In this document: piece by piece, positions 1 through 14,149 of the stretch
How positions within the stretch are numbered: the stretch's first letter is position 1
Layout: every line of letters starts with the position of its first letter
The notes under the pieces: generated by a model
Databases searched by the model: none
The model's input: only the letters and a program-made list of their open reading frames with translations
Told to the model about the DNA's origin: nothing
Program-made: the position numbers and the translations under genes
NCBI RefSeq assembly: GCF_021155765.1
Contig: NC_060112.1
Coordinates: 5,456,001 to 5,520,000 of the forward strand
Origin: Diprion similis
Taxonomy: Eukaryota > Arthropoda > Insecta > Hymenoptera > Diprionidae
Reading direction: 5' to 3'
DNA: 64,000 nucleotides

Positions 1-1462
1 TTCTTTGCCATTTTCTTTAATTTTCGCTTTTATTTCCAGTCAAGTTGATCGTTGCGAGGAAATCTCTGCGCTAGTACAGATCGTTGACAACGATTGTAAT
101 CAATGTGTAAGTAAATAAGATTTTCCCTTGAATCCATTATGTCCCCCCCCCCCCCCTCCGCCCCTTTCAATTGCATCTGATTAATATCATAATATGTGCA
201 AATTGGGAAACATCAACGACTCGACGTCAATTTCCGTTCGCGTTTTTCCGCCGGAATGGATTCCGGATATGGAATGATCCGGAATTTTTTAGAACAGAAA
301 ACGAGCGGTTGATGATTGGATTTTTATCATGGTGAATTATTAGGATATCGATACCGATTGCGACGTGTTGTTCGTGTCGATGAAAATAACGATCTTGATA
401 ATTATCAAGAAAATTGACAAATCGAAGCGCATATTTCTTCAGAAGTCGCGCGATTTTAATCATTGTATGCGGCAATGCTCGGCGCCCAACAACATAATAT
501 TGCTCATTAGTAGTAATCGCGTTTTGAGAAGAGAGATAAAATATACCGCGAAATTTGTCAACTTTGACCGATTTGCGCAAGGTTTGATTACTAGTCTCTT
601 TAAATTGATACCCGACCTGACAATGGCGCCCGAAATTAAAAACCGATAAATTACGAAATTAGAAGTATGGTGATAATATAAGTAACGATTAGGTGATATC
701 AGTTTTAAAACCAAGTACGCATAGCGAGATTGATTTTCGAAAAATTGACAAGACAATAAATCAAAAATTACATTCATAGAGCTAATTGCAAAATTAGACA
801 TTTAGTAAAAAAGTTACATCATTTTTACGCGCGACGGAGTTTTCTCTTCTAAAATCAAACGAACTCGTGATGAGAAATTTTTCAACCGATTTCCACAAAA
901 TTTATATAAAGAACGATATGAATGAGTTTCTTGTACTATTCGTCACATCACGATTCTTCTTTTCATTCTAAATAATCTCTTCGTGACAATACGACGTGAT
1001 TAATCGCTCCCTGTACTTCTCCCAATAAACTTTATCTCGTTCGTGTGTACAAAGAAAATAAAGAAAAGTTATTGAGATAGTACTTAATTACTTGATTGAT
1101 AGAATACTAAACACATACTGTGAGTGTTGTGGCAAAAAAACGAAATTTCTCGAAGACACACACTGCAGGATATCATTGACTTAATGTGCAAATTTTGGAA
1201 AACAAATTGCAATATTACAGGAAAGCAAGGATTCGGTAATCATCTCTTTCGCTTAATGCGTAGAAAATTCTCATTACACTTTATCAAAAAAGTGTGAAAA
1301 ACGAAATAAATCGATTTTTGGTACGTGCATCAAAAGTGTATTAAAAACATCCGCTAATTTTGACAGTGTCAGTGAATTTGAACATATTCAACTACTGTTG
1401 GAGTATTCATGACCAGGAGTTTACTCCTAAGTAGAATGATTTCGTCGAGGTAGGTCATGTGC

Positions 1463-1654
1463 GAAACTTTTTATTTATTTCTACGACATTTCGGCTGAGC
1501 AGCTGCCAGCCATTTTCATAGTATAATAAATATATAAATGTTCTATGTTTTCTCTATGTATTTCAATGTATAGTTTCAGTCTTCAAATTTGTTTTTTTAA
1601 ATCAGTTTAACAATACACAGAGATAGAAAGTCGTAGAAATAAATAAAAAGTTTC
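1463..1654. mobile_element. 192-bp element with perfect 25-bp terminal inverted repeats (MITE-like)
   Basis: The 25 bases at 1463-1487 (GAAACTTTTTATTTATTTCT then ACGAC) are repeated without mismatch in inverted orientation at 1630-1654. The 142 bases between have no coding capacity, are AT-rich and contain a small GGCTG...CAGCC hairpin next to the left arm. Size and structure fit a miniature inverted-repeat transposable element. I see no clear target-site duplication, so the superfamily is undetermined. Confidence 0.7.
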
Positions 1655-3482
1655 ACGTTCAACTGCCGCACAAAACGTCCTCTATTACGCAGAAAATAAT
1701 TCAATGATTTCGTACAAAACGTGTTTGAATCTAGTAATTTTGCATCTTATTTTTGTATCAAATGACACTTTCCTAAGTCAAATAAAAAAAAAAGGGAACA
1801 CTTCCGATGACTTATTTGATCACGACAAGTTCACGGCAACGAGTCAAAGAGTCTGACTTTGTCGGATTGCGAGGATTTGAAAAAACTTTTGTTGCCAAAT
1901 TTTTGTTAAAACTCACACACTGTTCGCTGCCACATCGACGAGTTCATTTTCCTGTTTCTTCAGGCGTATAGCATCGGCTGTTGAAGCAGCGGCAGTGGCA
2001 GTTGCATGACCATTGGCGCGATGATGACGAGACATGGCGACGAGGATGATGATCGATGAATTCAGCAACGCGGAACTTGACGACGGTCCGGTTTTTCAAT
2101 TTCTCAAATATTCCCACGAGTCGAATCGATACGACGCTCAGGAATCCACAAGTCGAATGTCCATCGGCCAGCTGCGCTCCTCTCGATTTATACGCGGCTC
2201 TGAAGCCGGGAACGTATCATTTTTCACCGAGGCCTGGGGGTTTTGCTTTATTTTCATAACGACGACGGTACAAAGCCGTCGGCCAATCACCGCCGAGATT
2301 ATTAGAGGGAACACAGAGGCCACGTGGTGATAACCCGTCAGCCTAAGTAAATGCTCCAATTGCCTTGTTTGTCCCACTCTTCTGACTCTTTGCAACCGCA
2401 CACTCTTACGTAGGGATTGCTTGTAACGCAACCGGCTTAAACACACGCATTGGCCAATCTGCTGCACCTCGATTCAACATTTGACGTTGGAATCCTTGAA
2501 CGATAGTGTCTTCATAATTTTTTCGCAATTTATTAACCACCCGTCCTTATTTTTCACAAGGAAAAAGCGATGAGGCAAGATTAGGGACTGAATTTTAAGG
2601 TCTGGAGAATCATTTTCTACCACTTTCGAATTATTGTGTGTCTAAGCAATTTTTTGTTCGACGATGTCTGGAGAAGGAATTTATACGGATTTGAATGATC
2701 TTGGTCTCAATCGTTGGGACTTATCGGTAGGTAGAACTGATTAGATTTTGGGTCCGAAGGGTCCAGCAGTTTCGAAGTTATAAGAATAAATTCATCATAA
2801 GATAAATGAAAGTGATAAGTGGTTGATGGAATTTTTCTTATGTTGATCTTAGGAAGTAATTATTTGGTCATTTTTTTGCTTCTTTAAATCATTTGAAATA
2901 AAGTTAAAGCAGATACAACGGTCTGAAAGAAGTGGTTAATCTGAGTGACTCTGATAAATGAACTCACTTTTTGTACTCAGGTTGTTATTTGAATAACAGA
3001 AAAACCGCGTGACTGATGAAATTAGAAATTCAGTCAATTCTAAGGTACGAAAAGCCGCGTCAATTGACACCAGAACCATTGAAATCCGTCAATCCATTCT
3101 CAAGATATCATCATTTTTAGCTCTTTTTAGATTTTGTTATTCGAATATCTCGAAAATTGCTAAGTTAATTTAAGAAAATCCTGGAAAATCGGAACCAAAA
3201 TCATATGAATCTGATATAAAAACTGTAGTTCAGACGTCTGCGAGCAGCTGACGTCAGAATCCTAATTACCCAACTGAAATTGTAGGAAACAATTGGTACT
3301 ACAATAGTGGTACTTAAGCACTACCGTGAGTGAGACACATAATCACAGAAAATTTCCTTCTCTACAAATACCTTCAGGCATTTTGTACAAAGATTGTGAT
3401 CTTTCCGAAATTTAGTCTCTTAGGGGATCTCAATTCTGAAGTCGAATAAATATGTGAATAACGAATAAACAAATAAATTATA

Positions 3483-4101
3483 TGAGGCATTCCACACCAA
3501 ACCGTCGTACGTATGACCCTTACCATCGCCGATTTTTTTATTTATTTTTAAGCGTGGTGTAGAGTATACCAAAAAACATTTGTCATCTGGTGCTAGATTT
3601 TTTGAATCACGGGTTTGATTTTTACTGCTCCCAAAAATACGAAAATCCAATTTTCGAATGAATAACCTCAATTGATTGGCTTCAAATTTTACTCATGAAT
3701 TCTACATTAAAAAACGAACATTCGGAGATCAGATGGAATTTTTGTATTTGATATTTCTATTTTTGAAATTACTATTTAATCGATTTTTCTCACTTCTTAA
3801 TCACTTGTTTCGCCTATAGCTTCTAAACCAAAGGTTTGTCAACTTCCGAATTAGTCTCAAAATTTTTGTTTTTTAACAAAGAATTCACGAAAAAAGTTTA
3901 AAGCCAGTCGATTGGGGCTATTGATTGGAAAATTGGACTCTCGAATTCTTAGGAACTGTAAAAATCAAACCCGTGGTCCAAAAAATCTAAAACTCAGTGA
4001 AACATGTTTTTTTTTTATACACTCTACACCATACTTAAAAACTAATTGCAATCGCCGATGATGAGGGTCAGATGTAAGTCGGTTTGGGATTGAATGCCTC
4101 A
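3483..4101. mobile_element. 619-bp foldback (long imperfect palindrome), probable MITE
   Basis: Starting from the ends (TGAGGCATTC at 3483; GAATGCCTCA ending at 4101) the two halves are inverted copies of each other over nearly their whole length. Matching blocks include TGGTGTAGAGT, CACGGGTTTGATTTTTAC, GTGAATTC-like and TTAAAAAAC-type strings, converging on a centre near 3790. Both ends are flanked by TA, as expected for a Tc1/mariner-type target duplication, though two bases are weak evidence. It has no coding capacity. Its transcript would fold into one long hairpin. Confidence 0.7.
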
Positions 4102-7100
4102 TATGTTATCCATTCATGTATCGTAAACAGCAAAATTTAATTGCATGCAACTCTCGCAATAGTCCTATTTTATTGGAAATTTTTATACTCTACTTTGTGG
4201 AAATATGAAGTGCAATAATTTTTTTCCACGAAACCTACCTGTTAAAGGCAACTGGAAAATTACTGTTCAGTTGACTCACTTTCTATTCGATAATATGTGA
4301 AGTGAAAGTGGTAATAGAAATACTAAATTTTACAAAACTCTGTCGTGTACGCATTGAAACACTGCAGGTATATAACGCAGCGGAGCTTGTATTCGCCGGA
4401 AGTGAACTGATTGTGGGTTGAAAAGGCAATTGGCCACTTTGTGAGGGTAGAGGTCCAGGGCCGTTTCACTACTAGTTGGGATTTTACGTAGAAAAAAAAG
4501 ATTTTGCATTTGTATTGAATATATATGGTAAGTAGAAACAATCATTTCGTATTTTTGCTTTTGCAATCGAACTAAAATTGATAACTTACACAACAATGCA
4601 ACGTCAGCCTGCATGCCTGCAAGGTATATCCATAACATAATTCAAAATCAGTGAAATTCAGTTGCTCGTAATATCCGCAATTAGTTTTTCATTATGAAAA
4701 TAAAAGAAATATTACCTAATTATTTTTTTCCAGCCAGATGTATAATCGTGTGAAAAATGGATTTTATTTTCTTTCCTTTCCTTCGTTTTGTAATGCATTA
4801 AAGAGCCAAGTTCAAACTCCGTAGATTCTCCGGGAAGATTCTGCCTCTACAGAAAGAGTTTCGTTAACTCGATGCATGTTACTCTACATAGATTTAAGCA
4901 ACAAGTAAAACGTGTGCAATATCCTGAGAAAATATATACTCGAGTCCCACCGAAAGGAAGAGGATAAAACGATAGCCTGAATTGATTATTTTCAGGAAGA
5001 ATAAATCCAATTTTTGTTATTTTAAATTAGAAGAAGGCGGAATAATCATGTCGTGTTTTTTATTTCTCGTTGAAATGTTCCATTGCAGATTTTAGAAACG
5101 ATTAAATTTCACCGATTATTATAATTTTCAGTTTCCTGCATTTGCTTCAATCTATTTTTTTTCAATCAAAGAATATAAATAATATGACGTGATGATTTTT
5201 AGTTTCACCCCTTTTTGCGCATGTGTACCAATTTTGTCAAGCAGCTGCGAAATTTGGTTTATTATAAACCCCAAGAACAGCGTTTAAAAAATCATCGATT
5301 CGCGGAGAATATTGGATTTTCCTGCGTCACTGGGTCCAGCAGCTGTGCTATTAGCATCGAACCCCATGGAATGTATAATCGTCCGAGCTGTAGCAGCGGC
5401 ATGAAATTAACACCTATTATTTTCTTGCCATTCCGCGCCTACCGCATTTGGATCGCAGCTGCGAGCAAGAAACTCGTTGCATATCCTGCGAAAGGGCCTC
5501 GAGTGAATCGAACAACATTCTCGTCAGTCTTTTCGCCGTTCGGACGATGACTGGTTTTACAGATTGCCGAGCAGCGCAATTCTCGCTGAAGTCAATTTAT
5601 CCACCATGAATCGTGTTCTTACCATGCGTATGGCGTACCTTAAGGCATATCGAACGTATTTTCCTGGGAAATGCTACGCGGATATTTTCAAGATCATTTA
5701 GCCACCTTCCACACGTGTTCTTTTCTGCTCTTTCTTCCCCTCTTGACACGCCGTTCAATCATCATCTGACTGACTTCGCTTATAGCGAAATTCTACGACC
5801 ATATGGAACGCGCCCTTCGGACCTACTGGCATAGGTCAGCCTATCCCGGAAACTCGATTGAACCTCTCGCGAGACGAAGGGATGATCAATCGATGACCGT
5901 AAAAGAGATCGGCGATGATTTTTTTTTTTTTTTTATTTCAACTAGAATATACGTGCCAAAGAATTTTTCTGCCGTAACATTGTTCCTTGATAATATATGT
6001 GAATATGAAGTTTTGTTCGGTGAATTAATGATGAAAACAGTGTAAAAACTAAATTTAAAAATTTGTCACGTGTATTGTAATTCATTATGCAGTATTTAGA
6101 AATAACATTGTCTTGAAAGAACATCATTTTTTACATATTCAACTTAAATTTAAGATAAATTTCAAAAACTGTGAGTAACAAAAGATTCTACCATCAAAAA
6201 ATTATCATTTGGTAGTACAATGCGAATTCATACCCAACAACGAGGCATCTGACAATTATAAAAAATTATTCCAATTATTCTCGTTCACTGGATGGAAAAT
6301 AAAAATTTTTAACTGTCAAGTATATTATAATTATAGGTTCTCCAAAAATTACGTCATCTTGAACAAATATAATGTTTACAAATTCAAAGTGTATTTAAAA
6401 ATGAACTTGAAAAACTAGAAAAAAATCTTTGCTCGGGAGAATATTTCAATTCAAAGTTTCTTTTGCAATACTGATGAACTGCGGGTGAATGAAATAATTC
6501 ACTGAGAATACACGAGAATCGGCTTTTTTGTAATGACCACTGACGTACAAACGTGTACACAATAAATATTTTTCGTGCCATTTTACTCGGTGGCGTGAGT
6601 TGAAAATATGCTTATCTCTAGTCTACATGGGGTGACGAAAAAATAACAATTTTACAAATTCACATCACGATAGTTTCGCGCGTGATGAAATTGACGACAA
6701 GCAATGCGATAATGTTCCGCAGAGCGATTACACATTCTGCCGTTTATCTCTTGCGAAATCGACAGTAAAGTCATTTGTGTATCGCAATTAATTGACGCAA
6801 GTAGAGAGCCTTGGGGGGTCTCGCGACATGGGATCGAGACTTACGCGCTGAATGACCCTTTGCTCCAATGATAATTGTCGGCTCACATATGATTCGGTTA
6901 TCGGAAATGGAAAAAGAACGCGGTATGAACAAATCACTCGGAGACGATTCGGAATTAATGTCACAACTTTGATTCCCGCGCTCCGATCACTTGTTCTCTA
7001 AAACACAAGTCAAAGAAATTAAGTCTCATCGTGCAGTCCAGCGCTCCACGTTCAATTTTAAAGTTTTTGCGCAGCTGACAGTCTGTAGTAGGAAACCTCG

Positions 7101-10100
7101 ACTGCCAGACAATTTTCGGGGTACCCTACCATATGCGATTTAGTGCTCAAGATACTCGGACGATGTGTAATGTTTCTGCAGAATTTTGATTCTCTCATTT
7201 TTGTAGATTTTGATAGTTTAAATATCGTTTTGTACGTGAAGGATTTCAGAGGGTTTCAAAAACAATTGAGATACAGTAATTTTATTAATTGTTTATTTAC
7301 TCAATTTTCAGTTTTTGACGGACTGGTATTTCTGAAATGTATTTTTTTCGTTTTTGTACAAGTGCATATTATTGGCACAAGTTGTTTTGTTATAGTTTTT
7401 CGAATGATTTTTGAAATATCAACGAAAAATGACTTCATCAGTTTTTACACGTATTTAAAAAAATATTTTCCCATTTCACTGGGTTTTATTATAAAAATAT
7501 TTCTAAAAAAGATTTTGACTCGGACACTTTTCGAAGAAATAATATACTGGGGAAAAAACAATTCTGAATGTAATTGTTCTGGTGTAATTTATTATCCAAC
7601 AATAACATGAATCTCTGACTCCGATAATGTCAGTGACTTACAAATGATTAATAGAAGGTTCGCATTAAACGATGCGAAGAAAGCGGCGAGATTACAAAGC
7701 TCGCTCAAGCTGTGATTATGAATTTTCACGAGGCGTGTAAGGAGATTAATTTCCAAAGTCATGATTCGTTATTTTTCTTGAAGTCGTACCAAATCGTTTA
7801 TCTCAAATCATTCTATTGCGAAAATAACTGCGGCAATACGTGCGTATAATTGCCCTCGTATTAATGTTTTTTGGGACAGATATAGAATTGCGACATACGT
7901 GTAATCAAGGTTTAAATTATAATGATTAATAACAGAGTAAATAACAACGTAATAAATAACATAAATAAGATGATAATATTATTATTGGAATGTTTCCTCG
8001 CTGCATGTGTAGCTATAAAGTATATATATTTGCATTTCGTATATTATAATAAACACGATTTTGATTCGTGAAACTTTAATATTATTCGTTGACCGCATTG
8101 TCTTTTCTTTGACTCTTCTGGTATCAGCATAAAACAATTTAATTCAATCAACATCAAGAATTATAAACATGAATTTAATTACTGGAATGATACGCTGTAA
8201 TTAAAGTGTTGCGATTTAATTGTCCTTATCATTCAATTATTCATTTAGAAAACACTTGTTTCCTTTTTCATGCTCACCCAATGAAGCTTTTCAATTATTT
8301 TTCCAGAAAATATTCAACCACATTTATCACAACACTAGTTTCAACAACAGTGACATTTCGTTCATCGATGTTTGGTAGTTTGAAGGATGTGGAAAAATGT
8401 AGGCGAAACGCCTGCCAACTTACCGATAGGCAATCCATCAGTTCTGTGCGCCTGGTGTCTGATTACACGATTTGATTCATGCGTTGTGTGTTGCATGTCT
8501 GCAAGTAGGCAGGCGTATTCGAAATTTATTAAAATTATTGAAAACTGTTATTTCTTAATGAAGAATATTCTAAAAATGGTAGTGTCTAATTTTTTCGTGA
8601 AGGATCGTCGTTATTCAATTCATTTTTGTTACCAATGAAAGTCAAAGACACCAACATACTTACACTGATCTTATCACTCTTTAGATTCGCTCCAATTTAT
8701 CACAAGACAAAATAATTTCCATCTCCAGTTGGATTATTACAATCAATGAATGCCAAATCGTTCACGTCCAAATCTTGTGTTATCGAAACAAATATGTTTG
8801 TTGTCACAAGATAAGACGATCTTAATAGCCTGCAATAGCTCAATCATACAAGTCGTTGCTCACAAAATTTTAACCCTAAGCACATAATCAATCATTTGTA
8901 TTTTCTAATATACTTATTTTGTCTCCGCTGCTAATTCTAATTTCATGGCACTGATAATCATTAAATTTTTTACACTATATCTAAGTGAAAATCCCTCGCG
9001 ACTCCAAGAACAGAATATGTTTCAATCCACTCCCTGAATTTTCGTTTCAACTATTAAGCATCATTTTCATAGTTTAAACGATTTATTTCACGATTCATCG
9101 TAATCAACCTTATAGATTGCTTGCAGTAATTTAGGTGAACCGAACAGTGCTTGAATTGTATAAAAACGTATACAAAATTTTACAACACACTTGCAATTAC
9201 ACGGTAATAGATAATGGATATGGTCCAGTCAAATCAGAGCTCTCAACAGAGAAATATTATACGACAAAGGTTAGAAAACGCAAGTGAAGTTAATCGAGTT
9301 GAATTTAGTCGAAGAGTAATAAAATTACGGAATACTTGAATTAAATTCTCGGTGAACAGCGTGAATTCCAGGATTATATTTCAAAGTGCACAGACATCAG
9401 TCAAACCCTGGTTTCAGTCACAGCCTCTGAGATTTCTACCCCACATCTTGATCACAAATACAATATCGGTACGCATTTACTATACTTACTGGCTCTGCGT
9501 GTGAACATATACGTGAGGTGCGCACACTGATTTAAAAAAATTTGAAACCACATTTTGTTAACTAGTGTTTATAATTGTCAAATATTGTACTATTTACATA
9601 AGCGCAATGGATCCTCCATGTTTCGATGTTTAACGAGCATCTCAATTCAGTAGGATATTTCGTAGTAAATATATAAAGTTTGTAAAACATGATGTGTTTG
9701 CTGTGGATAATTGATTTTGACCTGATACCAGGTGGGTTCTAACTGACTCTAGATTTGTTTCAAATAAATGGCATGCATAATCGGTAAAGTGCTGGACGAG
9801 TTTATCAGATGCAACATCTCCCGAGATCGAGGATCCATCAGGTTAACTTAACAAAAGGATTGCGGTAAATGCCAACCGAGACTTGGCTCGAGGAAAACTT
9901 TAGGGGTGGTATTTACCCTTCAAATGAACTAAAAAAAAATACGTGACCAATCTTGTTTCACGTACAACAACATACGATAGCATTAAAAAAAAATCGTGAT
10001 TTGAACAGTGATTTTTCGAAAGAAATTTCAAAATTGTTATGCCGGTTCGTATATTTTAAATCATTCTTTTCGTTTATTTTTCACAGAGTTAAATAAACAT

Positions 10101-10169
10101 TTTTTAAATGGATTTAAATTTTCCGATTAGAATTTATAATTGTATCATTACTGAATTTTATCAATAATA

Positions 10170-10412
10170 AAAAAAAAATGGTGTCTGTTCCAGCATTTTT
10201 GACCCCAGATTCGGCGTCAGCTAATCAAAATACGCACAGATTGGATGTCGCAGTCATTTTCAGTCGGCTTCCTAATGCTGATTCCCTTGATAGTGAGTTT
10301 TCCGTTTTTAAGGGTGGTTTTCTGATCTTTTGAAAAAAATGGTGGGTATAAAATCATTTTTAACCCCGGATTCGGATTCAGCACGTCAAAATACATAAGA
10401 ATTCATAGGTCG
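10170..10412. repeat. Degenerate direct repeat pair of about 75 bp
   Basis: Two copies, at about 10170-10253 and 10330-10412, share the block TTTTTRACCCCRGATTCGG, then a TCAGC-type block, TCAAAATAC and the TGTCG/GGTCGTG end, with about 75 bases between them. Each is preceded by an A-run and ATGGTG. They look like two diverged copies of one dispersed repeat rather than a coding duplication. Confidence 0.55.
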
Positions 10413-12980
10413 TGCCTTTGGTACAAACCACTTTTATTTTGTGCGCCGGTGTTATTGTACTCATCGATTTGAGGAAACTTGTTTGTGTGTGTGTTGACCG
10501 TTTCATAGCTGTATTGTATTGTGTGTAGAATAGGTACGCAGACAAAATTAGTCCGTTTCGAGCTCTCTTCTCGAACACATCGCGCTGCGCAATTTATACG
10601 AACGTGTAAATTTGTGTTACCTTAGAAGGAAGTGGTTTAGTTATTAACAATCAGAATTCTAATACTGTACGATTAGTACATAAAATTCATGGAAACAACT
10701 CAAGTGAATGTGTAAAATAAAAGTGACTTTCCAAAACCGATCTTTAACGAATTAACAAATGTGAATTTCAACCCTGATAAATAAATTCATTACAAATAAC
10801 ACTTTAAATAACATATTAGTGATTTTTAGAGTTGGAACCGTGATGGTGTTGGTAATTGGCATCAAATTTCTTATATACAGTGCGCCTTAATTTTACCATA
10901 AAAATTATAAGGTCGTTAATCTCAATGAACGTATAAGGAAATCAAGCCAGTGTCAATAAAAAATTTGTATACAAGTTATCACGTCGCATTCACCCGTATT
11001 TTATCACTAAACTAAGGTTAAATTTCTCGGCACTAAATGTTATTCTTCGGCCAAGAAAAGAATGACGTCAAATTTTCAAGACGTCAAAAGCGAAGTAAAC
11101 CACGATGAATTAGACTGAAAATATCTTGTGCTATTGAAAAACGAATGAAAAAATCCCAAATTTTGAGTGAGAAAGTCCAGTTATCAAGAACTCGGAAGAA
11201 AAATTTTACAGTTTCGAAAAATAAATAAAAGAGTGAGTCTTTTATAAATCGTTGAAAATAGTTTTTCGGTAACACGAATAACTGTGCTTTCAAAAAGAAA
11301 GGCCCAAACTTATCGTTCGCAACTTACAATGTCACCCCGTGACATACCTAGCGTCTTTGTAACTGATCAGCAGAAAAAAACGTATCTGTCAATGAATCAT
11401 TTACAAAAAAGAAAAAAAAATTGATAACAATCACTTAAAATTGAACAAATTTATTCAAACATTTTGCATTGAAAATATTGTCAATTGTTGATGTCTCTTT
11501 TTGCTTCTATAAAAACAAATTGCACTTCTTACAACCTTCGTTTTATAGTTTTTCGTGTCAATAATTATTTGGATTACATATATGTAAATCCTAATTAATA
11601 CTTCGGTGTATTATTATCATCGTGAGCCAAATTAATCACGTTATTCACGTGTGGATACACGGTACTCGCCTACCTACTACATTTGACTCGTGAAGACCGC
11701 ATCAATGGGGGGAATGAATAACCGGATTATGACCGTTTCCGTACCTGCAATGTCGGTATTGTGCAACGCGGCCATTACTAGACGCTCTTGGACGTACCTC
11801 ATGAAATAGATCATCGCAAAATCACGCAACGTGTAATAAGAGTGACCTGCTTCCGGCAACCGATCTCGCAAATTGCATCTCCGACGAACTTGACCGAGTC
11901 GAGCTCTCCTGCTGGCTGAGTTAAGGTAAGACAGTAAAAAAGTGTTAAACGATATTAACAATATATTATTTTTACGTTAAAAAATAACTGTAAATCTGCT
12001 TTAGCTTGAGTTATTTATTCAGACTCACTTTAGTGTTAAAATTATTATTTATTTTATGTATAACATTTTATCATACGACGGTGTTTTCTGATAATTCTCA
12101 GTCACTTTGTAATTTTTCTACTTGCTTATTTCTGATCGTATACCGCTCAGAGAGGACAAGCTAAGTTCTCCAGGTCTTAGAAGCGGTGGGCAGGTGGTCT
12201 GAGACACCCGGTATATATCCTGTTTCATCATCCCATTTTTTTTCTGAATGAACTAAGATTAAATTGTTACCATACATAACTGCAATTGTCATACTTTTCT
12301 CGCCAATTTATTAAGACGGACTCGACTGCACTCCGTATTCATATTTCCGCTTCGTTCTTTAACTATTAATTATATGAACTATATAAAAGCAGAAAATATT
12401 TTGGAGTGTAAATATACGTAACGTGATTTTTCTGGTTAGAATATATTTCACAACATTTTTCGTTAAATCAATTGTGAAACAATAATTGATATGTTTCATT
12501 TGCAGTTAATATTATATTCATTTCGGATTTAAATGAGCTATGACTAATCGAAATTGGGTAAATAATAAGCTTCAGGATTTCCCATGATAGTTCTTATTTT
12601 CCATCCAAGAAAATCATTGGTTTAATTTCCTATATGGAACTTTACTCTTACCTGGTACTGTACAAATTGAAATCGTCACTCGATTCTACAAGCTTTTCAG
12701 AGACTAAAACAAAGTTCATTTTTTTTTTTTCATAAATGATGAAAGAATATTTAAAAAACGCGCCATTATCTTTAAATAGAAAAAAATGTCGTTTTCTAAT
12801 TTGCGTAAATTTTCAAAACACGTTCCATTCATTGCTTTGAAAAAAAAAAAAAAACGACGCAAGACATGTAACAATTACGACCAGACCTAAATTATCATAT
12901 AGATAAGTTACGTTCATGTAATATAGCAACGAGCACAACAGCGCCATTTCTGAAATCATTATACCTCTTTACGTGAGGTA

Positions 12981-13001
12981 CGTGCACAATTATTGTGCAC
13001 G
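12981..13001. repeat. Perfect 21-base palindrome
   Basis: CGTGCACAAT and ATTGTGCACG flank a single central T. The following 100 bases are rich in GCATGC and ACACATGC strings. Purpose unknown; it could be a dimeric transcription-factor site or chance. Confidence 0.5.
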
Positions 13002-14149
13002 AAGTAGCACAGAATCGAACGGATTAACGGTGAATTGTATACACATGCGTAGATGTATAAGCACGCATGCGTGTGTTATTTGTTATACACATGCAAACAT
13101 TCAACAGCGTTCCTGAATGGTCACGCATCGCGTTCGAAAGGCTTCTAACGTTCGATTGAAATGATTAATTTTTTTCCGCTCGGTCTAGTTTTCCGCTTTG
13201 TTTCTCTAACATTATTCCACCTTGCTGTACTTATCCATAGATTTTATACGAGGTTATCGATCTTTGGCCTACGCACGGGCTGATTAATTTTTTTTACCGC
13301 ATACCTGCCAGCAAAAACATATTAACTCGAGATCGAAAACAGCTCGGTAACACGTATTAAACACTGTCGATGTAGAATTTGGAAACTTGTATGGTGTTCA
13401 GACTCAATTCTAGCTCGTTAGTTATTTCATAGAATATTAACGTTACAAAACTGCTCCAAAAACACTTCCTCGAGTTTTAGTTGACTTTATTGGATTATTC
13501 ATACTAAACAAAAAAATTAAAACTAGTACTGTACGATCGCAGAAAAATAAATCAGGTCAAAAGAATCGTTGAAATTTTGATACAGATGAGAAATATCATC
13601 GTCAAAGTAATCGTGTCATGAAAATTGATGCCCCTGTTATTATTGATTAGCGTTTTTGTACAAGCTCGTCCATCGTAATCCTTGAAAATCGGTATCAGTA
13701 GATAAGTATTAGTATAAAATAATCGGTACAGATCGTTTGAAAATCGACAAAAAAAAAAATTCAATATCGGTATTTATGAGGTAAAAAGTCCTTCAACGAT
13801 TTCTCATCAATAACGGTCAAAAAATTTTCATTACCACGTTTGATGGTCAATGTCCTAGGCGAGATCTATAATAAATGCACAAGACAATCGCGTTTCAAAC
13901 TTGCGTATAGAATATTTTAGTACAATTATAAAATTCAGAGCTACATCGATTGTGAAATCGGTTCCCAGAAGCAATAGCATGATAATTTTCTACCAAGCAA
14001 TAAAAAAAATTTCCGTGCAAGTCTGTTGTCTCTTCGATATCGCGACCGATTTCTTACCGATCCCAACCGATTTTTTTTTATACCGATTCCACATCCCGAG
14101 GTCGCGTGACCTGGACTGCAATCCTGCAACAGAAGGACGTCGAATGTAG

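Larger units (their letters stand above)
1..14100. other. Gene-free AT-rich region upstream of the SLC17 gene
   Basis: I see no coding sequence here that I can support. Open frames are short, AT-driven and lack recognisable domains or convincing splice structure. The region contains a 14-base poly-C run (143-156), two inverted-repeat elements, one degenerate direct repeat and a short perfect palindrome, described separately. A moderately GC-richer patch at about 1940-2470 has a TATAAA-like string on the minus strand near 2186-2193 and could be a promoter firing left out of the window, but nothing confirms it. Confidence 0.6.

Noticed and set aside
2186-2193. Minus-strand TATAAA as a promoter
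   Set aside because: One short motif with no confirmed initiator or downstream exon in the window.
7143-7610. 155-codon plus-strand open frame with hydrophobic product
   Set aside because: T-rich composition alone yields Phe/Ile-rich frames; no domain, no codon bias and no splice context.
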